Of a DNA stretch of 64,000 bases, positions 29,701-44,100 are shown piece after piece (within the stretch, counting starts at the first letter, position 1; the number at the start of each line of letters is the position of its first letter). A model generated the notes under the pieces. The model made no database searches. It saw nothing but the letters and a program-made list of their open reading frames with translations, and had not been told where the DNA came from. Origin of the DNA: Trichoplax adhaerens (Eukaryota; Placozoa; Uniplacotomia; Trichoplacea; Trichoplacidae); contig NW_002060944.1 of assembly GCF_000150275.1 (NCBI RefSeq), positions 8,518,159-8,582,158 on the forward strand, written 5' to 3'. Made by a program: the position numbers and the translations under genes.

Positions 29701-32700
29701 TCTTATTGTCCATAAATGATTGCAATTTTAATTAATCTAATTTATCAGACAGAATTCATGATTTGGATGCCAAGAAAATATGGATATGGAATGAATCAGC
29801 ATATTTTTTCCATTCGTTCAATTACAGCCAAGCATGTATTACTAAGTAGTTAATATTTGCACGCATTTTCAAAAATAATTTTTATTGAAAATAAGGCTAT
29901 TTGGTCAACATAGTACTATGTAACTATCAGCTATTCAATTCAATTCCATACATTTTATAATTACTGGCCAAACTTAAATTTATGGGCATAGTCCCACAGA
30001 CGCTATTAATTTTGGATTGAACCATACTAAACTATTGATATATTCAGGTATAAATTTGTCTTGATTAGATTTATGATGCTTGGGATGTTAATTGCTTATA
30101 TTAGATTCTTAACATAACTTACTATCAAGAACATGGAGATCTTATAAAGTATTACACTGCTTCTTTATTGAGCATTTAAAAGATCTGTAAAGACACCTAT
30201 TATATTGCTATAGTACAGGTGCTGCCGATTTCTATAGAAGAAAATAATATGAAAGATACTTTCGGTCTGTCTTAAGAATAAATTATTTCTTGGAATGAAA
30301 AAGACGGAGTTAAAGGCAAATAACTTACCATTGTTAGCAAGAACTTGTGTTTCAGTGATATAGCTCAGGTAATTACAAGATAATGAATAACGAGTGTAGT
30401 CAATTATCTAGAGTATACTTGTAAAATTCTTATAGAGATATTAATAACACAAACATTATGTAATTATTGATGAGAAGATGGGAAAGTATAAGGCAAGAGC
30501 TTGATACCTTTAATATATAGCAAGTATTCCTTATTATTATATAGTCAGTTTATTCCTACTCTCTCGATCATGCCACAAATACTGTATTACAGATAAGTGA
30601 TTTTAGTGAAGAAATTTTATAATCTACTTATATGCTAGGAATACTAAAAATCTATGATATCATAAAGGCAAGGCTAAAATATGTAGGATATGATATAAAT
30701 ACGGTGAATTCTTTATGTAAAATCGGCATTTTTAAAGAAAACTCTGAATTCATAGAGGGAGGCTATCGGAAATTTTGAAACGTACGATTAGGATTAATGC
30801 GACCTGGCATGAAACCGGTAGCGTATTAAAAGCTTCCGTGATGGGAAATAAAAGCTGAGAATTTTAATAACAAATAATTTCTGTCTAAATCGAATTCTAT
30901 GAGGAAGGCGAACCTTCATAAAATTGCAAAAGTCTTGTATACAATCACTTGTTGTTAATTTGATCTTGCAACATTTAACTATAGTATTCGTAATGATCAT
31001 CTATTCTAGCTTGCCCTTTAAATTATAACATCGAACCCACTAATGCTATTGTAGAAAATTTGCTGATCTATGTTCAGTGTTAAAATTTATATCATCAAGA
31101 AATTCCAGCTACGTATAATCGTGGCTTTGCATTTGTAATTTTTATTAAGTTCCATGTTTACCTATCCTATAGGGCCTTATAAAAGCGTTATTGAAGGTAT
31201 ATTAATATCGATCATTTATTAAAGTTCCTATATCTCGATCTATCATAACAAAGGTCGACTAGAATGTCAGCTAAATTCAAGTCTAAATAAAATTGCATCA
31301 AGATAATTTATTTGCAAACATGCAACAGATATTGTCATAGCTAAAGATTAACCGTTAGCTCAAAAATATAAGAGACTCTTTTAGAGCCATTATATTGATA
31401 ATCAAGAGCTTGAAACTGTACTACTCGCTTTGAGTAAAAACAAGCTACAATTTGTAAATAAACATCCCCATACTCTACATTGAATCGCTCATTTTTGTCT
31501 CGACGCTATATCAAGTTACAAAGATTAAAAGAGAAATTTGATTTTTTTAGCATTATTATAAATTCGATGTTAACATGTTTGTATTCTTTATAATGGAGTT
31601 GAAAAAAACTTTAGAAAATATTGAATATTATTCTGATTATGTTTCCAAATATAATGTCATATTTGCTACCAATTGTGCCATAGACAGGTGAAGAGTATTT
31701 ATAAAATACGGATGTCATGGCTAAAATATGTCGAAATAATGTTAACGTTATTGACTTCCGAAGTATATTGAAATAGCCTATCGTAAAATATTGAATATTG
31801 ATATAACTGTTATATTTGCGATCGATTGTATCAGAACCAGGTGAAAAATTATTCTAAAGCTGGGAAGTTATTGCTACAATCTATCAAAGTATTGTTGATG
31901 TTGTCATCTTTCGAAGTATATCAACAAACAAATGATAAAAAAATCTATCTAGTAATATAGTTAGCTCATTTTCATTTGATAATTTCATACCGGTATTGAT
32001 ATATGATCAGTTACACTTTAAGAAAGAATTTAATGATATCTTGAAGATATCAAAACCAAATTAATATTATTACTTTAAAGCAAGCGATAATTAGTATTTT
32101 GGATTATGATTTAACACTAGCTCTTCCCTCTTCCTTCCTACGCACAAAAACCCAAAAATAGTATTGATAATACCGTTCAATAAGGATTTATTTTACAAAA
32201 ATGATCATTTTAGAACTATTCATTTAAATCCATTTCTGATAAGTTTGACAGGTGGATCGCGACCTTTCTAGCACGAATAGCTGCATTATTTATCGTTGCA
32301 CTACGTTTGATTGAACTAAAAGTGAATTACTGCCATATTTCTACTGTACAAGTTGACATTATACGATTGTGGGATGGCATTTTTGTTATAATACTGGTAG
32401 GAGTCTGTATTCTATTGAACAATGCGATATAGAAATTAGCGTCATATTATAGTTCCATTTTCTATGATATTGTTTAGCCTTGCATTCTAATTTTTCACCT
32501 GCTTCCCATTTTTATATTCAATCATTTGACGTTAGAATAACTTGCTATGCTATTGTGATAGCTTGTTATCATTCTTCACTTCAAATACTTATTATTATCA
32601 TAATAAATTAATTCAAAGCAGAAATAATGGAGTTGACTAGTTAAGTTTAAATAAACACTAATGCTAGCTTAATCATATTGATGATATTACCTGCAACAAT

Positions 32701-35126
32701 GTAAACTTATCTTTCAGCAAAGTCATAAAAATAAATCTTGCGATGCCTGATGGTAGTACGTTTGATTTAAATTAATAGAAGTAGACTAACAATTTGAGAA
32801 TGCCATCGCATTGAATGGAGTATTGATATCAATGGAGTATCTTGAACTGTCAGTACCATATTATCGAGTCAATAGAGAGTATTTCAGTAGCTTAAAAAAT
32901 GATCGTGATTATAATTTTTGGCGAATGGATGCTTTTAACAAATCATAATCGTTAATAGAATCGGCCAATTCGAACTATTGCGGAATGGCATAGGTGAGAT
33001 TGATCTAATAGTCATTTTTGCACAGCATCGCTGCAATAAGAACAACCAGGAATGATCTAGCTGCCTTCTTTAGATTTCGAAAAAGATTAGAAATGATTTT
33101 TTTACTTATACTCATATGGCATGGTGAATAAGTAGACGACGAAAACAAAGGTAAAATTATATTTCAAATCGACAAATTACATCTACAATAATCTGATATG
33201 ACTTAAAAATAACATGATAAGAACTTTAATATATTATTAGAATTACTTTTTTACAAGAATTAGTTCTTCTACCTAGGACTATTTACATTCATATCTAACC
33301 TAAAAAATGATATATTTAGAAGTTACAATACAAGTAATCTGGCGTTCATATAGAAAAAGAGATGATGCTAATGCATATAATCTTCGTGCCAAAAATAAGA
33401 TGAGAAATAACGCATTTGATTCGACAAATTGGCCATATATTTGGTAACTTGATATCTCTTACTATGCTAAATAGATTTTATAATTATCTTGACTATTACA
33501 TATTACTTGTATATTTAATATCTACAGGATACTATCAATAAATCATTTGGTAGATTTTCGACTGAGCTTCTGAAGAAGCGGCAGCTATGATGAGACTCTA
33601 TCATAACTGCCAGCATTCTGACTAATTATCAGTATTCTGACTTTTAGATGTGGGTCACCTATCCGGCAAATATCTATAGGGTATTAAGAATAAATGGAGA
33701 AGTAATTGTATAGTGTAGAAATGAAAGCTAAACGCGTTAACTAATATGACTTTGAACTAGTTGATTTAAGGATAAAAATCTATCTCCAGCTATGATAAAA
33801 TAGACAAACTTATAATTAAATTCATCACGGTAGCGGCTGAAATCCGAAATGTAACATCATGCGGATAAATCTTATTCTTCTGCTAATGTTGTATTACGAG
33901 TTCGTATTAACGACGATAGAGATTTTCTACGCCATAGCAATTTTACGGCATTGTGTATTGAAGTCTTAGTAATTTATTAGAATGCCCATACAAAGTATCA
34001 ATAATGCTGAAATTTACAAAGAGTAGTAATTTCAAGTAAAAGGAGTCTAGGTAACGAGCAAGAAAATTATGAACTGAAAGTCAAATTGCTAATGTTGTAA
34101 AATTAATGACAGTAGAAGTTTTCTAAGCGATGGCATTTTTAAGACATTGTGATATTGAAAATAAATGAATTCTAAGCTGAATTCTTGTGGTCGAAATACA
34201 AATTGATAGTATACAGACATCTATTCTAATATAAAGGGTGATGAAATTGACTATGAGCAGTAATTTTAAGTGAATTCAGTACTAGATAGCATGCCAGCAA
34301 ATTATGATCTGAACCTCAAATATATTATAATAGTGCATAACAATTTGTGTTAATGCTTACGTAAAAAATATTAGCAAAGAAGTAAGTTCACTTTGAGGTA
34401 ACAAGTTCAAGCTGGTATGTACTAATATATAATATGCGTGAATTACAAACGGAAACCTGATTTATTTAATAAGAATAATGATAATATGAGTAATCACAAT
34501 TGTGGCAATAAATGAATTATGTTGCAAGGCGAAGTAATATTCTAAAATGTAGAATATCAATAATAATATCGGCCTCGAGTAAATTTAGTTCATATTTCTT
34601 CTAATTACCGACAATCTTATATTATTATATGCATTAATTAGCATCAATGAGAAAATAAAATCCACACAACCGTGATCAGAGAATGTTGAAAAATCATCAA
34701 TTCTAGCTTACTATAACTTAAATTACAATCATGATTTGCCATAAAATTGGTGACTACCTGGCAAGTTCGCAATCGAATTTATAATTTGTTTAAATTGAAA
34801 TGATATTAAGCACAGAGCAAAATAGTTATTAAAACGATTTCGATATACAGTATTCAGAAGTGATATCGAGTTAAAGTAGAAGAATATAAATTAAAAGAAA
34901 TCGTTAACCAAATCATATCCAAATCTATAAAACAAAATTCGTATTAATCATCTAGTCAAGTTTATTACTGTACAAAGCAATAAAATTTGGTAATTAAACC
35001 AAAGCATCAGATATAATTTTCCTTCTAAATATATACTATATATATACACGCCTATATCGATGAATATATAAATATAAATAAGAATAGAAATATAATTATC
35101 ATGCCTAAAAGAACTTTTGTTTTATG
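26726..35126. other. Gene-poor spacer upstream of the SOST-like gene
   Basis: No exon with family resemblance was found on either strand in 8.4 kb. The longest frames (28128-28325 and 30794-31000, both minus) are Leu/Ile/Phe-rich and unconvincing. The first ~1 kb may hold SOST-like regulatory sequence; the right end should hold the SEMA5 3' UTR. Several A/T-rich imperfect repeats occur, none clearly mobile. Confidence 0.45.
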
Positions 35127-38100
35127 TTAATCATCCTCTATCGAGCTATTATTATCAAAACCGCTACTGCTACTGCTACTGCTATTACTCAATCTCCTAT
35201 CTAATGCTATGGCTGTCATAGCTGTATATTTAGGATTTTGGTTGATTGAAAATGTTCCATTTTCTTCGTCTTCTACGGTTACAACATGATTTTTAGTTGC
35301 CACTGGAGCAACTTTCTTATCATCTTGTGAATCATCTGATTGCGCTAGACCTACTGGTAATTTTGACGGATATCTCTCGACATAGACTGTATTCGCTTGA
35401 TCCTTGTCTTTCTTTCGCCGACTACGGATGATGTGATTGATTTGGATATAAATCAAAACTGACAGTACAGAGCATAAGACGCTACTAACGCTGCTGACTA
35501 CTACTAATGTAATGATATTTAGTTTAGAATTATCGTCGTTCCTAGCAGAAACAGTTGAATCTGTTGTACCAGATTGAATTTGTTGTTGCTGGCCATCTAA
35601 TGGAAAACATAGATTAAATAAAAGATCTTAATTAACCTTACATATATATATATCAGACAGATAGACAAGATTTTAAAACTACAGCCAATTATTCTACTTT
35701 TTATTGGTCAATAAATGCAAGATTGCATTAACGATGCGGGCCGAAATTAAATCCTTTATACTATCTGCAAAATTATTCATCAACTAAACTGAAATTTATT
35801 GGCATTTGACGATTCCATGCAGTATCTGAAATTTTAGATTGCAGAATCGCGTTTTAAACTAGTTTATTAAGTTTACCTGTATTACTACACTGAGCCATAG
35901 TCGGATAAACTTCACCACAAGTTTGAATCTCCGTTTGGATCACATCGCAGCTTGTACTATTATGACAATTACAATTTCGCGATCGAACTTGGCGATTATT
36001 AATGCAAGCTGACCAAATTGTCCAATCATCGCAAACTTTATCGCTATCAGAATAGCAATCAAATCGATTACAACTCTTGGATTCTCGCATATCATATCCA
36101 CCACATTGATCAGCATCTAAAACTTGATTGGATACTCCATCACGGCATGTTCTAGTTCGAATTTGATTGCCACCACCACATGTTCGACTACATGGCGACC
36201 ATTCCGTCCAACAACTCCAAATTGGAATGACAGCAGCATTCACCACTAATCATTTATTAGTAGTAAACAAATTAGTATCCACATTCATACGTGTATTCAA
36301 ATACTCGTCTATTAATCAATTTGGTCGCTATTTGCGGCAGATTATTTTAATGGTTCGTTATTAAATTAAATTGAAGGCTTTAATTCTCAATCTTTAAAAT
36401 TTTAGTTATATTCATCGGAATGAGTAATTAGGACATATTTATATGACGTTTTTAAGCTTGATGATCAAATCCAATTACGAATAGCTCGATTATTGATATT
36501 CGAGGTATCCGTCATGGGTATGACTCATTTTTATGCAACTATCAACACCTGAATAATTTTCTCTCCTATATTACAATTATAAGAAAATTTTTACCTTCAG
36601 TTGTGCATGGATTCAAGGTGCAGACGACGGTTTCAATCGAATTACCATGGCATGGTTGACCACCGTCGGTGGGAACTGGATTATCGCAGGTTCTATTTCG
36701 AGTGCGGATACCAGTTCCGCATGTACTACTGCATGGTGTCCATGGCTGCCATGATGACCACTGACCATCATTACTTTGAAATTTTTGGCATTGGCCATTA
36801 GCATCGCAATTACGAGATTCTGTTTCCATTTCATTAATTCGCATATCCTTCTCTTTACGTTCTGCTGGTAATCGAGCAAAACAAGTAAATCGGAATCGTC
36901 GTTGCGTAGTGGAATGATTTACGGCTAGCCATGGTGTCCAAACACTCGTTAGCGTTTGCTCTTGGCAATATTGACTCGCAAGGCAGGATTTCTGCTCGAG
37001 ATAGTCACCAGAGCAATCGCGACCACCATATTGTGGCGTTGGATTATTACATTCTCTTTTTCTGGTTGTTACCATGTCATTATCACATTTCTTATTGCAA
37101 GATGCCCAACTAGACCATTCTGACCAAGCTCCGTCGATTGCTAAATGACAGATATGGAAAGAAATTAAGTAAGCCTCTCTACCGTATATCATGCTTTCAA
37201 CACATAATATCAATATACATGTTAGAAATGGAGATCGGAGATGAATTGGAAATGATAGATTGTAGATAGATGCATACCTGGGCAAATAATTTGCTGATTA
37301 CAGGAACGAGTTTCTTCTGTCGTTTTGTCGCAAGGTGGACGACCACAGCTTCTTGTACGTCTCTGAACACCATCAAATCCGCATGATTTTGAGCATGGAG
37401 ACCATTCCGACCATGGTGAATAATTTTGTACACCTTTATAGAATTATTCATCATTAGCAACAACTTTCCACTACTATGGCAGTATTATAGGCTAGCATGA
37501 CATTGTCTGGCTAAAGAAGATGCTATTTTAATGCTAATTTACCTGTGCAATTAACTGCATCGATTTTAACTATTTGCGTTGTACGACAACCTAAGCAATA
37601 TTGCTTTCTACACTGACATTTGCCAAGATCACTCTGATGGCAACTATACCAATTTGTCCAACCCTCTATAAGATAGATGCAACAGCAATGGAAATTTTGT
37701 GTTAGAATCGATTCATTTTAATATGATTAAAACAAAACCTTCAATTCATACCTGAGTCGATCTTGGATGTAGGACACTTGCTTAAATCTTGTATCCAATT
37801 AGAACTAAATTTTGACAGTTATCATTCAGTCCAAAATGGTGATTATTATATATTATGATAATTATAAGTAATTGATTGCTTACAGTGGCGTATATTCGGT
37901 ACATTTGTTGTCCTTAACAGACCACCCGCAGTATGGATCATGAGCTAGAAGGCACTGGCTATAGGACAACATCGAAAGCATACAAATATTTTGTTAGAGG
38001 TATTTCCTTAATTGCATTCTTCCAATACCAGTCTACTTACCTTTGAGTGGCATACCGACCGCATCGATTGATGCCAATTCTTAAAACTTTCGTTTCAGTA

Positions 38101-41100
38101 GTTATGAAGAGATATTTCTAGATTATGAAATGATGTAAGATCAGTATAATCTCTACAATCTCTATCGTAGCTTTATATATATATATAATAAATCGATAAC
38201 TGATTTAGGAAATTCATTTAAAGTTAAGTTAATTATCTTCTTAGCTAAGTCATTCGGTTTACCTCTTTCTTAATAAAGAGCATATTAGTAATTTTCTCTC
38301 CTTTCATAGCCTATTATGATGTGATTATACTTATTTAATCAATCCATGCATCAAAGGGATTCTAATGTGGAGAATAACTATGGAAAATTAATGAGCTAAT
38401 TTTACTTACGGATGAAATTTTAATTTCCTCAATGGTACACAATTTTTGTCGACCGTGTGGTTGATACATTTTAAGTACGGTCCCATGATCTGGTTGATAA
38501 TCATATCATTTAATTTGGTTAGATAATTGCGTCTTTTATAAGTAGAATAGAGACGTTAGTTGGAATTTAATTGCATAATTATGCATCCTCTGATACCTGT
38601 AGCTACAAAAAAAATTTGAACATGTTGTCCACCACGGATTTGAACTTTATCAATCATTAATTTGGAAAATCGAACATCATTCATGACAACCAAAGGTATT
38701 TTTTGTATTGGTTGAACAACTTTTGCCATCGATTGATATTTCATAGCCTGGAAAAGATCACGTTTGGTAGTTCCAGCTGGTTGCCCTCTTGAAATACTGG
38801 TTTCGTATGTTTCACACTAAAGAGAAGAAAGGCAAAGTGAGCAATAGGTGAGAATCAATTTTGTCCAAATTTACACGTTCTGTGCTATCTAAATCTTGAT
38901 GATAGCTTGCATCTTAATTCACTATTTTATATGCTAGATTTAATTGATGTATGATCTATTTTAAGGCTAAATAATTAACTACAGCAGTCCTTTAACCGCT
39001 GCTAACCTTTTCTATATGTCCTGGATTAGTCGCTTTTTGCCATTTGCCATTTTCATCCCGACGAATATAGTCACTGGCGAAGACAGCATTAATAGCTTCA
39101 TCTTTAAATGCGCAAATAGCAGAGCCTGGTAATCCATTACTATATAGCGGTAAGGTTAAAAAATATGAAAATGAATGAATTTTTGTAATTCATTTCTTTA
39201 TGTCGTATTCGATTTAGACTACTTGATTAATGTAACTTGTTCGTAGAATTATAGCACCTACCTTAATGTTGTAAAGACTGCATAAGTGGTTTTAGTATCT
39301 TCCATTCTAAATATGTCTTCTACAATGTGCAAATACAAAGTGATAATATTTTTATTTTTAGCAGGAATAACTTGAAGAATACGAACAGTTTACGATACAT
39401 TTGTACATATTGAATTATTTAGGAGTGAATATTTTAGATCTTATTAATCAGTTCATTTAGATAATAACACTAATTATTACTTGCGACGAGACTTACTGAT
39501 ATTGCGGAAGTAGAAGGGAAATTTACCAGGAAGAGAACAGTTAAGTCTGGCTTTGGCGAAAGTTGTCCATTGGTTACGAAGGATGTATACCCCACCAATA
39601 TCATTCTGTGCATAATTATGATTTAGATTAATAGTTGCTTTTGTAGCTTAATTGATTGAAATTAAGTTACGATATTGATTCAATACTACATGAAGCCGTA
39701 GAAATAGACAAGTACCCTACTTGATGGTTAAATTTTTATAACTTAGGTAATTGTACCATACTATTCATCGCATTTCGCCTAATTTACCTTGCAAATACGA
39801 GCAATACGTGGGTAAACAGCCTAATTATGTAAATCAAGATAGATCGAGGTAGAATTCATATTATTAATGACGCAAAATAAAGAATTTAAGAGCAAGAATT
39901 ACAAGAATAGATTCTTAAGACTAATAATAACTAAAGTAATCTGCATTCCAATAGTATTCAAATTTATAAAACTCTACAAGATTCTCCTCTACGTAGAATT
40001 ATAGCGCAATGATAGACATTTAATTACATTATCTGCTTCTTGAAACTCTTGAATTGTTTCAGAAAACCAAACAAACATGTGATTTAAACTTTCATGAAAG
40101 CCGGCAAATCGTGGGGCTGCAAATTTTAAAATAAGATTGATTAGATCGAGAGATTTGCACAAATTCAAATATTAAGATATTATATTTACAGAAGTAGATG
40201 GGTTGATATTATGGATAAGGGTTTGCATTTGCTTATGTCCCAAAATATACCCAGTAGCACGACACTTATCATTATAATTTAGTATACTAAAGTGACCGAT
40301 TTTAGGCCAAATTATTACCATTAAATATGCATTACACTTGTGTTTAAGTTACTAAAATTCATATTTTGATTGCGTTTACGCTATGCTGTATCTTCATTCA
40401 ATCTGAGGGTATAATCTCTAATTACACTTCATGCCAAATCATGATCATTCTATTCTTACCATTTAACCAAGTCGGACTACTACCGTCCGTATTCAAGGAT
40501 ACTTTTCCACCAAAGCGGCGCTGAATGGTGTAACTTTTCCTATCGATATCATAGACTGTTCCACCATAAAGGCTTCCATCCGCTATTTTTGTAAAATTAA
40601 AAAATATCGATAATTAAAATTAAAGTATATTTTTCTAGAATTCTTTGTCATATATTAAAGGAACAAGAATCATTCAGTATTTTTTTTTAAATTGCCAAGC
40701 AACCGAACTGCTTTTCTCTTAAATTAGTGATAGTTAGATGTGCTTTTACATTTATACCTCATGGTAATGCTATTTTTAATGCCAAGCCTACTTCTGAAAT
40801 TTTGATATTCTATATACTAGATATCAGTAAACCTATTTCATTAAATTTACGCTTCCAAGTGCTACATAAGTAAGCATTACATAATGGAAATGATTTATGA
40901 CTAATAAGTCTACTGATCCGGTTAATATAGCCACATAAACCAATTTATTAACCAATTTTGTGCTAATATTTCATATCAGCATTGGAGACTTTATAATTAT
41001 CCTGCACTATTCATAAATCAATTTCTACAATGTTATTCTACTATTAATTACCGTATGTAATTGAAAGATTTATGCTTACTCTCTAGAGTTGCCAATAAAT

Positions 41101-44100
41101 TTACGTGCTCATTCTAGAAGTAGGATGTAGCTGCTACTATCTTAAAGCTACTTTCTAACCGTAGTAACCCATAATATGTAACAGTGAAATCTTGCTTAAG
41201 GCAAACTGATCAAATTATTCTTATTACCGTAATGCAATCATCAAATCTGGTTTTATATAGTTGCTAATTATAATTATAACAGCTAGTGCTAGTCGGATGG
41301 ATGGACAGAGCCAGTTGCTAATTAAGCGCGAAATAGTTAATTAAGTATTTATAAATTCATCAGTATTAGAATATAGGAAGAGGTAGTCAACCCTTAGCCC
41401 TAATTATGGGTAGTTATGATCGAAGTTTGCTTTTTACATCAGTTTGGTATGTTCGTTTTGTAAGAAGTATAAACTAACTGTCCATGTTTGCCCGATTAAA
41501 AATATAAAATATCGAAAAATTCTGACAGTTAGGTACTATACGCATATGATCGTCATTGTTAATAAGAACCCCTACTGTATTAATTATCCTATTAAACCAG
41601 ATTAACGGATTTTCTTCAGATTAAATTATTACTATTGATGTGGATATGACCATTATCTTATTTAAAATTAGCGATTGCTCTGGTGGATAAATATTTTGAA
41701 CAGTTAGAGGGCGCGTAAATGCTAAATTTACATTTTAATTGTGATTTTAATAGACTAGAAATAGAATGAAACTGTTTCTTTTACTAGACTAATCCTTCTG
41801 ATAGATCTACTAATTTAGCTGATTCATATGAAAATCATGTGATTAAATCGAATTAATAAACGTTTTCGATATTAGAGTTTGAAAATAGTTTGTATTGCTT
41901 AATTTAATTATATTGAGCTGTTTAAATATTCGTAGCGTCGTATCTTCATACCTGAGATGGCATTGATACTTGGTAATGCTGGATTAAAGGAGACTAGACC
42001 ATGTCCATCGTGTGTATGTAATATTTGATGTAAATTGGAGAGCTAAAAAATAATCGGCCAATTAAGAAAACAATTCTATTCAAGATCAAGCAATGCAACG
42101 ATTGACAGCAAGTTGTTAGTTTAATCTGTTAGGGTCGCTAACTATCATTACATTATCATGAAAATAAATTCATTTTGTTGATAGAATACTAGCTAGAACG
42201 TTATTTGCATTAATCGTGTTGATTTAGCATCTAGATCATGGTTACGGTCAGGCTTATTATTTACCTTTCGGATGGTACAATTAGGAGCCAGCGAATAACT
42301 GCCACAGGAATATAGGTTGCGCCCAACGATAGCCAAAAAAGTCACATAATTATTGCATAAATTCTATTAATGATAATTTGAAAAAATTAAATGAAATCCC
42401 TTACAAGTGGTTGATAGTGATGTTAAAGATATCTGTGCTAGATGAACCTAATCATTTTTAAGCTAATCAAGCTTAAAATAATGACGACAGCTTAAGCTTT
42501 TCAACGGAAAAGATATAATCGAATTATGATGGTCCATTTGACAAATGCAGTGATTATAAATGAAGGGCTTATTTATCGCTCGTTATGGAATGTTCGTAGG
42601 AATGATATCATATGCCAATTATGATCATGTATCGAATTTAATTAAAAATAGATTACAAAGGAGAAAGCTACAATGTGAAATATTTGTCAAATTTCATTAT
42701 GCGATCACTTTAATATATGATAGGAGATTGTAGTATGCCGCTGTTGAATCTCTAAATGCTGCCTTTAAAATGTCGAAATTAGTGTGTTTAAGCGTATTTT
42801 AGTAATTGGTAGTTAATAGTTGGACTATAATGATGACCAAAACGGTATAACGGTGCTAAGTAAACAAATGAATTCTATGCCTATCTATCAATAACTTGAT
42901 TATGTATATTATGGCGGGGTCAGCTATGATTTAATTGGATCGAGAGCAGTTGTTACCACGTAAGAAAGTAAACAGCGATGACCTAACGAGGGTAAATATC
43001 AATCTGCCAATGAATTTGATTCTTTTAGATCATTTTTTGACCGATAAAGTCATAGTTTGATCAGAAAAGTAATCATGCTAGTAGGGTACGTCCATTTCAT
43101 CCTTTAAATTCAAATTTATCACGAAAGCGAATGTACTAACTCAACTATCTCTTTATATTTGATTAAAAGTAGGAAAAAGTTACTGATTCAGTTAATTTAC
43201 CAGGAAATCTTTCTTATAGTTATTATGATAGACTATAGAAAGAATAAGAGAAGTTTTTAAGATAGAAATGGTACACCAGATTATCATATTAAATAGATCT
43301 TATTGTTCATCTTCAAGCATCAATACTGAGCTACGGGTTCAATAACAAAAAAACAACCACTTGATGAATAAAGCCAAGATAGAATATCTATGCTCTTCAT
43401 AAATCTGGCATTGAGATTAAAAATAAAAACTACAGAAATTGCTTATTTGCACTTTTCTAAAATACCGGACTAGATGTTGGTTGTAATATGATGGTGTCAA
43501 CAACATCTGGTCCATAGTTTAAGAGAAGTATCAAAAACGATCAAAGCCGAGATTAAGATTGTCATTGTCTGTAGTAGATAGAATGAAGCTAAATTACTCG
43601 GCAATAGATCAAACGGGCGTTGGTTGATGAATAGTTATTGGTCGAATGTATTATTTGTCTTGTCACGCCTTACAGTTTCTCTGCCTTTCTTTTTCATCAA
43701 TCCAATCAAACAAATAGTGCACAGTTGGATAACTTACCACATTAGGTGATGATGATGGTCGGAATTGACATTGGCGCTTTTGCTGTAGCGATGAATTATA
43801 AGGAACAATCTATAGTTCCAGATATGAATTATCAACTATTAGACACACGACCATAACAATAGAATCATCAAGATAAGATGATTGGATTAAACTAGGCAAC
43901 AATACATTGGAATGATGTTGATTGTCGAAAAAGCGTGTATGGAATCTAATCTTAGTTATTCTATCATGCGATTTGAATATTCAAATCATGGGATCCAACA
44001 TTTAAATATATACACATATCTATAAATTTAAATACAACACGCTAAAACTTTATTGACTTTAAGACGACAATAGCCAAACTAAAGTAAGTTATTCATTAGA

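Noticed and set aside
38490-38520. Earlier SEMA5 exon-14 start that would include YQPDHG
   Set aside because: No AG acceptor is present before it; the AG at 38490-38491 gives the canonical GTD-type HGTVLKM join.
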